Positions 8,147 to 12,996 of a stretch of DNA of 12,996 nt are shown here, in pieces; positions within the stretch are counted from its first letter, which is position 1, and the number at the start of each line of letters is the position of its first letter. Where the stretch lies: contig JBMOQX010000014.1 in NCBI GenBank assembly GCA_049322755.1, positions 1-12,996 on the forward strand, given 5' to 3'. Position numbers and translations under genes: made by a program. The stretch comes from DATIUV01 sp049322755 (lineage in GTDB: Bacteria; Pseudomonadota; Gammaproteobacteria; Burkholderiales; UBA6910). A model generated the notes under the pieces. The model did not search any database, was not told where the DNA came from, and saw only the letters and a program-made list of their open reading frames with translations.

Positions 8147-8527
8147 ATGCAACGAACCATGCTGCAGGCCAAGCTTCATCGCGTGACCTGCACCCATGCC
8201 GAGCTGGATTACGAGGGCTCGTGCGCCATCGATGACGCCCTGCTGGAGGCGTCCGGCATCCGCGAATACCAGCAGATCGACATTTACAACATCGCCAACG
8301 GCGAGCGCTTCACCACCTACGCCATTCGCGCGCAGCGCAACTCCGGCGTGATCTCGGTCAACGGCGCCGCGGCCCACAAGGCCAAGCCCGGTGATCTGCT
8401 GATCATCGCGGCCTACGCGGCCTACTCCGAGATGGAGCTGCAGCGCTTCCATCCGAGCCTGGTCTACGTCGATGGCGCGAACCGGGTGGTGAACAAGAAG
8501 GACCGCATTCCGGTCCAGGCGGCGTAG
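8147..8527 (+). CDS. panD: Aspartate 1-decarboxylase (pyruvoyl-dependent), proenzyme
   Basis: Decarboxylates L-aspartate to beta-alanine, the second substrate of PanC. The 126-aa product equals E. coli PanD in length. The enzyme is made as a proenzyme and cuts itself between Gly24 and Ser25; the site YEGSCAID (22-29) is present, Ser25 becoming the pyruvoyl group. YQQIDIYNIANGERF, NGAAAHKAKPGDLLIIAAYA and the C-terminal region also match the family. ATG at 8147 is preceded by AGAGGGGG (8131-8138), 8 bases away; a TTG further upstream in frame is not needed. It lies 48 bases after panC. Together panB, panC and panD cover all pantothenate steps except ketopantoate reduction. Confidence 0.97.
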   Translation: MQRTMLQAKLHRVTCTHAELDYEGSCAIDDALLEASGIREYQQIDIYNIANGERFTTYAIRAQRNSGVISVNGAAAHKAKPGDLLIIAAYAAYSEMELQRFHPSLVYVDGANRVVNKKDRIPVQAA

Positions 8528-8541
8528 GGACAGGCGAGCGT

Positions 8542-8570
8542 CGCGCCGCCGTCGCGGGCGCGGCGGCGCG
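8542..8570. terminator. GC-rich hairpin between convergent panD and lysR
   Basis: CGCGCCGCCG (8542-8551) and CGGCGGCGCG (8561-8570) form a perfect 10-bp stem with a 9-base loop. It sits 14 bases after the panD stop and 26 bases beyond the stop of the LysR gene on the other strand, so it could serve both. There is no T-run on either side, so it is not a textbook intrinsic terminator. Confidence 0.4.
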
Positions 8571-8596
8571 GACCCGCCCTGAGCGTGCGTGCCGCT

Positions 8597-9517
8597 TCAG
8601 GAGACCGCGGCAGCGGCGTCGTCCAGCGCTTCAAACGTGTTCACCTCCCGCGCCAAGTTGGCCAGGTAACCGATGAGCGGGGAGTCTTCCGCTCGCCGGT
8701 ACACGGCGTTGAAGCTGATCGGCGCCAGCTTCGGCGCGGTATTCAGCTCCACCAGCTCGCCGCGCTTGACTTCGCGCCGGAATATACTCGGCGGCAGCAG
8801 ACTGACGCCCAGGCCCTGGATCGTGAGGACGGTCACGACGCCCAGGCTGTTGCACACCTGCATGCGGCGCGGCTCGGCGCCGTTCTTCCGAAACCAGTCC
8901 TCGACGCGATCGTAGAGCACCGAGTCCCGCGACAGCGTCACCACCGGCCAAGCCGCCAGCTCCGCCGGCGTCATGCGGCGCCGCGGAATTCCCAGCCGCG
9001 GACTCGCCATCCAGGCGTACCGGATCGCTCCCAGCGAGACGCTGGTGAGGCGGGGTCCCGACACCGGTCCCGGAAGCAGCGCGATCTCCAGGTCGCCGGC
9101 TTGGAGGCGCTTCCAGACGCCGGCCGTCAGGTCCACGTTCAGATCCACGACGACCCGGGGAAACTTCTCGCTGAAGCGGGTCAGCAGGTCCGGCAGCCAC
9201 GTCAGCGCGATCGTTTCCGTCACCCCCAGACGGATGTGCCCTGTCAGGATCCGCGGATCGCCGAGACGGGTCTGGGCGTCCGCCGCCAGGCCGACGATCT
9301 GCTCGGCATAGCCGACAAACTCGCGCCCCTGGACCGTGAGCCGCAGGCCGGGCCGGCTGCGGGTGCGCACGAACAGCGGAAAGCCCAGTCCCCGCTCCAG
9401 CTGCTGGATGCGCATCGAGACCGCCGGCTGGGTCGTGCTCAGTTTCTCCGCGGCAGCCGAGAAGCTCCCGAGCCGCGCACTCCAGAGGAAGGTCTCGAGG
9501 TCACGGGTATTCAACAT
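8597..9517 (-). CDS. LysR family transcriptional regulator
   Basis: A 306-aa protein of normal LysR length. The winged helix-turn-helix occupies residues about 2-60, with the recognition region GSFSAAAEKLSTTQPAVSMR (18-36) and the conserved QQLERGLGFPLFVRT. The effector-binding domain runs from about residue 92 (GHIRLGVTETIALTWLP) to 295 and includes LGVVTVLTIQGLGVSLLP. The inducer cannot be predicted. It diverges from the TRAP genes, the classic position for a LysR protein that controls its neighbour and itself, and two inverted repeats lie in the shared upstream region. It has no frameshift or stop, unlike the transporter it presumably regulates. ATG at 9517 gives a standard N-terminus (MLNTRDLETFLW). 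Confidence 0.93.
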   Translation of the reverse strand: MLNTRDLETFLWSARLGSFSAAAEKLSTTQPAVSMRIQQLERGLGFPLFVRTRSRPGLRLTVQGREFVGYAEQIVGLAADAQTRLGDPRILTGHIRLGVTETIALTWLPDLLTRFSEKFPRVVVDLNVDLTAGVWKRLQAGDLEIALLPGPVSGPRLTSVSLGAIRYAWMASPRLGIPRRRMTPAELAAWPVVTLSRDSVLYDRVEDWFRKNGAEPRRMQVCNSLGVVTVLTIQGLGVSLLPPSIFRREVKRGELVELNTAPKLAPISFNAVYRRAEDSPLIGYLANLAREVNTFEALDDAAAAVS

Positions 9518-9749
9518 GGCGGCGTCGCAACGCGGACATCGTCATAAAGGTCCATGATATCTTCGCATCAGCATTAATGGTTTGTCCTGATACCGGCCGT
9601 TTGCCAGAATATCGGTGCAGCCCTCCCCCGCGGGGGAGGCCGCTCGCGCGACGCGCGAAGCCCGGAAGCCGGCATTTCGACCGGCACCGGATGGCGGGCC
9701 CGGAAGCAGGGGTCCCCGCGGTTCACCATTTCACGAGGAGGGATGGGTC
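9518..9749. promoter_or_regulatory. lysR-dctP divergent control region with two inverted repeats and a candidate promoter
   Basis: Bases 9541-9590 are visibly AT-rich against the surrounding GC. TCAT-N8-ATGA (9542-9557) and TGAT-N8-ATCA (9555-9570) are inverted repeats with the same 8-base spacing, offset by 13 bases; each contains T-N11-A, the LysR-box pattern. TTGTCC (9582-9587) and CAGAAT (9605-9610), spaced 17, could be the TRAP promoter, with four of six matches each. The rest of the stretch up to the dctP ribosome binding site (GAGGAGGGA, 9735-9743) shows nothing coding that I trust. Confidence 0.45.
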
Positions 9750-10769
9750 ATGGTCCATGCAATCGCAAGGCTGGCGACCGCCGCGTTCGCGGTGTTGCTG
9801 GGGTTGGCTCCCGCGGCGGCGGACACCACGCTGCGAATGAGCAGCCAGTAGACGGAGAACACAACCGGTTCCCAGATCGACAAGTGGTGGGCGCAGGAGA
9901 TCGAGAAGCGCACCGGCGGCCAGGTCAAGATCAAGATCTTCTTCGAGGGCGCGCTGGGCAAGGCCGGCGAGAATCTCACGCTGATCCGGCAGGGCGCCAT
10001 CGATCTCGCGGCCATGTCGGCGGCGTACTTCCCGGCCGACCTGCCGCTGCACACGGCTCCCAACTCGATCCCCATGGCGTTGTCGGAGGTGCCCCAGGTC
10101 ACCAGGCTGATGCAGCGCCTGTCCGCGGAAGTGCCGGCGCTGGACGAGGAGGCCCGCAAGAACGGGATCCGTGCCCTGTTCTTCCATCACCTGAACCCCT
10201 ACCTCCTGATCTGCAAGCAGCCGGTCGGCGGTCTCGCCGACCTCAGGGGGAAGAAGCTGCGCACCTGGGGCCGCGACATGCCGCGCATGGCACAGGCGGC
10301 GGGCATGGTCCCGGTCACGCTCGGCCTGCCGGAGATCTACGAGGCGCTTTCCCGCGGCACCGTCGACTGCATTCCGTTCTCGGTGGACCTGATGGTCAAC
10401 TACAAGATCTACGAAGTCGCCAAGCACGTCCACGACGTGACGCTGTGGCTCGGTCCCACCAACGGCAACTGGATCGGCCGTGCGCGCTGGGACCAGCTCG
10501 CGCCCGAGCACCGGAAGGTCATCGCGGCGGTGTCCCAGGAGGCGGCCCTGCGCGACCGGGACGCGGTGATGGACGCGGCGGCCAAGGCCGTCGCGACGCT
10601 CAAGTCCCACGGCGTGCAGTTCCACAAGTTCCCCGAAGCCGACAAGCAGAAGTGGCGGCAGGCGAATCCCGATTTCTTCGCGGACTTCGTCGCCGAGCAG
10701 GAGAAGAACAGCAATGGCGACGCCGCCCGCGCGATGGTGAAGATCTGGAAAGAGGTCGCCGGCGGCTGA
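9750..10769 (+). pseudogene. TRAP transporter solute-binding protein DctP, interrupted by an amber codon
   Basis: Periplasmic substrate-binding subunit of a TRAP transporter. The full frame is 340 codons, the normal length of the family. A signal peptide (residues 1-24, ending LGLAPAAA) follows a strong ribosome binding site. Codon 34 is TAG (9849-9851), after LRMSSQ, and the same frame resumes at once with TENTTGSQIDKWWAQEIEKRTGG and stays open to the normal end. Family blocks include FFEGALGKAGENLTLI, GLADLRGKKLRTWGRD, and ALSRGTVDCIPFSV. A single transition (for example from TGG) would explain the stop. As read, only a 33-residue stub is made; the first later ATG (10014) would lack the signal peptide and the first strands. 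Sequencing error or very recent inactivation are both possible. Substrate unknown. Confidence 0.85.
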
Positions 10770-10817
10770 AACGCCGGCGCGCGTACTGTCCCCTGCTCCC
10801 GCGAGCCGCTGCCGACG

Positions 10818-11369
10818 ATGACGGGCCTGCCGATGGCCGCCGCACGCCCGCTCCAGTGCGTGAACCTCGCCTGCGCGTTTCTGTCCGGCGTCGCGATGCT
10901 GATGATGATGGCGGCGGGCGCCGCCGACATCGTCTTCTCCAACCTGGACAAGGTGGGCCTGCCGAGCCGGCCGATTCCCGCCGCGTTCGAGTTCATGGCG
11001 ACGATGATGGTGGTGGTGGTCTTCCTGGGCATACCGCTGGCCCAGGCGCGACGCAACCACATCCGCGTGGAGCTGCCGGTGCGCCACCTCCCGCCTGCGG
11101 CGTGCCGCGGGCTCGAGTTCGCCCAGCACGCCTTGAGCGCGCTTCTGTTCGGCCTGGTGGCGTGGTTCGGCTGGCAGGCCGGCCTGCACAGCTTCCGCGT
11201 CGGCGAGTTCGCGGCCGGCCTGATCAACTATCCCATCTGGCCCGCGCGATTCACGCTGGCGTTCGGCGCGACCCTGATGACCGTGCAGTGCCTGCGGGAC
11301 GCGGCAGCGGTCTTCCTGCCGGGCGCGGGCGGCGAGGAAGACTCGTGCCGCTCCGGCCCGGGCGTCTGA
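10818..11369 (+). CDS. TRAP transporter small permease subunit DctQ
   Basis: A 183-aa membrane protein with four hydrophobic segments (about residues 15-37, 57-76, 100-120 and 140-162), as in DctQ. The loop ARRNHIRVELPV (77-88) after the second segment and PIWPARFTLAFGATLMTVQCLRD (split here as PIWPARFTLAFG, 139-150, then ATLMTVQCLRD) match the family. It is the small subunit that joins the large permease DctM. It lies between the damaged dctP and dctM genes but has no lesion itself. The ATG at 10818 lacks a clear ribosome binding site; ATG 10833 is an alternative that loses five residues. Confidence 0.85.
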   Translation: MTGLPMAAARPLQCVNLACAFLSGVAMLMMMAAGAADIVFSNLDKVGLPSRPIPAAFEFMATMMVVVVFLGIPLAQARRNHIRVELPVRHLPPAACRGLEFAQHALSALLFGLVAWFGWQAGLHSFRVGEFAAGLINYPIWPARFTLAFGATLMTVQCLRDAAAVFLPGAGGEEDSCRSGPGV

Positions 11370-11390
11370 CGCGAACGGCGGCCGCGACCG

Positions 11391-12070
11391 ATGGATCCCG
11401 TCGTCATGACCGACCAGTCGGTGGGGCAACTGCTGGTGGCGGGCGTCATCCCGGGCATCCTCACCGCGGCCGTGTATCTGGCCGGAATCCATGTCCTGGT
11501 GCGGGCGCGGCGGGCGCGTTCGGCGCCTTCTGCCTGGCTGCGGCGAGCAAGCGCGGGCTGGGGCGCTGGCTCGCGCCGGCGCTGCAGGACGCGGCCTCCA
11601 TCAGCTGCGTCATCTTCGTCATCCTCATCGGCGGCCTGCTGCTGTCGCGCATGCTGGTGGTGGCAGGGGTCATCGACCACATGGTGGATCAGATCACCGC
11701 GTTCGCGTCCACGCCGCTGCGCTTCATGATCCTGGCCACCGTGCTGTACCTGGTGCTCGGCTGCTTCATCGATACGACCTCCATGCTGGTGGTGACGCTG
11801 CCGTTCCTGTTCCCGGTCGCCGTCGCGCTCCAGATCGACCCGATCTGGTTCGGCATCGTGCTGGTGAAGCTGATCGAGATCTCGGTGATCACGCCGCCGG
11901 TGGGCGTCAACCTGTTCGCGGTGCTGAGCGCCGCGGACAAGGACACCGACTTCCGCCACGTGGTCCAGGGGGTACTGCCCTTCATCGGCTTCGAGCTGGT
12001 GGTCCTGGCCCTGCTCGTTGCCTTCCCGGCGCTGGCAACATGGCTGCCGCAGCAGATGATTCCGGGGTGA
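11391..12070 (+). pseudogene. Remnant of TRAP transporter large permease DctM with two deletions
   Basis: DctM is the sodium-coupled membrane carrier, usually about 425-430 aa. Here 680 bases remain. The first part reads MDPV, a common DctM start, joined directly to VMTDQSVGQLLVAGVIPG, which in intact proteins lies roughly 170 residues in; the conserved N-terminal half is missing. This frame runs to about HVLVRAR (near 11505). From about 11507 homology continues in a different frame (AAGAFGAFCLAAASKRGLG), again skipping some 50 residues, and then is intact to the end: LYLVLGCFIDTTSMLVVTLP, ISVITPPVGVNLFAVL, FPALATWLPQQM, stop 12068-12070. Neither frame alone can give a working permease. The breakpoints are inferred from my knowledge of the family, not from an alignment. 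Confidence 0.82.
11501..11518. repeat. 9-bp tandem repeat at the second dctM junction
   Basis: GCGGGCGCG occurs twice head to tail (11501-11509, 11510-11518), exactly where the dctM reading changes frame. It may mark the point where two distant parts of the gene were joined, or be chance in GC-rich sequence. Confidence 0.6.
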
Positions 12071-12095
12071 GCATTCCGGTCACGCAGGTGCGAGG

Positions 12096-12996
12096 GTGAG
12101 CGCCGCGCGCACTCCCATGCCTTTGGTACTGGGCGGCGGCCTCGTGCCGTTCGGCCGCCGTCGCGACAGCGAGGGCTGGCGCGACCGGACACGGTCCGCC
12201 GCCGCCGCCGCACTCGACGACGCGGGGCTCGGACCCGGTGACATCGACGCGCTGGTGGTGGGCATGGAAAGCGAGACGCTCAACCTGCAGGTCAACCCGG
12301 CGCCGGTGGTGGCTGCCGAGGCCGGGCTCGAGGGCTGTGCGGTGATGCGCGTGGAGGGCGGCGGAGCCACGGGGGCGCTGGCGGTGCGCGCCGGGATCAT
12401 GCAGCTGCTCGCCGGGATGGCGCGCCGCGTCCTGGTGGTGGGCTTCGAGGATGCGGCGGGCCGCCCGTCCGGGGCCGACGCGAGCCTGGTGTACTCGCTG
12501 TCCTTCGACGTCGAGCTGGATGGCCTGGCGGGCGCGACCTCGGCCGTGCTCTATGCGCTCTCGATGGCCGAGCACATGGCGATCCACGGCACGACGCCGG
12601 CCCAGATGGCCGCGGTGGCGGTCCAGAACCGGGCGAACGCGGCCCACAACCCCTGCGCCCATCGGCCCATGGCGATCAGCGTCGAGGACGTGCTGGCGTC
12701 GCGCCCGGTCAGCACGCCGTACAAGCTCCTGGACTGCAGCCTGTTGAGCGACGGGGCGGCGGCGCTGGTGCTGGCGTTGCCGGAGCACGCCCCGGCGGCG
12801 CGGCGTCCCCGCGTGCGCGTCGCGGGCAGCGGTTGCGCCGTGGACGCGGCGCGCCTGGGCGACCGCCCCGCGCGCCACCGGTTCGCGGCGAAAACCCGCG
12901 CCGCGCATTTGGCCTACGAACAGGCCGGCGTCGGCGATCCCGCGCGCGAGATCGACGCGGCGGAAGTCTACGACGCGTTCTCGGGCGCCCAGATTC
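12096..12996 (+). CDS. Thiolase-like protein lacking the usual nucleophilic cysteine (partial)
   Basis: The first 300 codons of a thiolase-fold protein, open at the right edge. The visible layout fits the SCP-x/lipid-transfer type branch: LVLGGGLVPFGRRRDSEGW (10-28), DIDALVVGM (49-57), RRVLVVGFED, AEHMAIHG, then RPMAISVEDVLASRPVSTP, LLDCSLLSDGAAALVLA and EVYDAFSGAQ. In active thiolases the motif between the first strand pair is C-A-S/T-G; here it reads VEGGGATGALA (86-96), with Gly90 in the Cys position. A thiolase with this change probably cannot form the acyl-enzyme; such proteins often work beside a DUF35 OB-fold partner, which would lie outside the window. The GTG at 12096, with GCAGG 7 bases upstream, is preferred; ATG 12117 is possible. 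It starts 25 bases after the dctM remnant and may have been cotranscribed with the TRAP genes. Confidence 0.82.
   Translation, partial: MSAARTPMPLVLGGGLVPFGRRRDSEGWRDRTRSAAAAALDDAGLGPGDIDALVVGMESETLNLQVNPAPVVAAEAGLEGCAVMRVEGGGATGALAVRAGIMQLLAGMARRVLVVGFEDAAGRPSGADASLVYSLSFDVELDGLAGATSAVLYALSMAEHMAIHGTTPAQMAAVAVQNRANAAHNPCAHRPMAISVEDVLASRPVSTPYKLLDCSLLSDGAAALVLALPEHAPAARRPRVRVAGSGCAVDAARLGDRPARHRFAAKTRAAHLAYEQAGVGDPAREIDAAEVYDAFSGAQI

Noticed and set aside
9849..9851. TAG read as pyrrolysine or a programmed read-through
   Set aside because: Pyrrolysine use is not expected in DctP or in this kind of bacterium, and nothing in the window suggests the needed machinery. Mutation or error is simpler.
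9723..11492. A long open frame on the minus strand opposite the TRAP genes
   Set aside because: It mirrors codon periodicity of the GC-rich plus-strand genes; the translation has no recognisable domain and no ribosome binding site.
9743..12070. A 775-codon open frame running through the TRAP region on the plus strand
   Set aside because: Most of it reads dctP and dctQ in the wrong frame and gives Arg/Gly/Pro-rich low-complexity protein. Only its last part, from about 11507, is real, as the C-terminal portion of dctM.

Overview
The window is high-GC proteobacterial chromosome, most likely betaproteobacterial. The evidence is gene order and family detail: a probable DUF3108 protein behind purM-purN, hda divergent from purM, an HAD phosphatase followed by pcnB and folK, and a FolK with an NAPRTLDLD signature. 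A gammaproteobacterium is not excluded. There are no RNA genes, CRISPR arrays or insertion sequences, and no gene-free stretch over 300 bases.

Left part (1-2160, minus strand): a purine operon reading leftwards. purM and purN overlap by 4 bases (ATGA), followed by the N-terminal part of a membrane-anchored Pro/Ala-rich protein cut by the window edge. A short divergent promoter region (2161-2256) separates purM from hda, which encodes the DnaA regulatory inactivator. hda meets a minus-strand CbiM-like membrane protein gene tail to tail, and their stop codons share one CTAG.

Centre (3633-8570, plus strand): an HAD-IB phosphatase, pcnB (poly(A) polymerase), folK (folate) and panB-panC-panD (pantothenate up to beta-alanine supply). 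All look complete. pcnB/folK and panB/panC are translationally coupled; panD seems to have its own promoter. A GC hairpin at 8542-8570 lies between panD and the convergent LysR gene.

Right part (8597-12996): a LysR regulator diverges from a TRAP transporter cluster (dctP, dctQ, dctM), followed by a thiolase-like gene that runs off the window. The TRAP cluster is damaged. dctP has an in-frame amber codon just after its signal peptide. dctM has lost roughly half its length through at least two deletions, the second of which changes the reading frame. dctQ, the LysR gene and the visible thiolase are intact. The thiolase has Gly where the acyl-accepting Cys normally sits.

I see no clearly new multi-gene system. 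The points most worth a second look are the lesions confined to the TRAP cluster, the Cys-less thiolase, the paired inverted repeats between lysR and dctP, and the palindrome that abuts the start codon of the CbiM-like gene.
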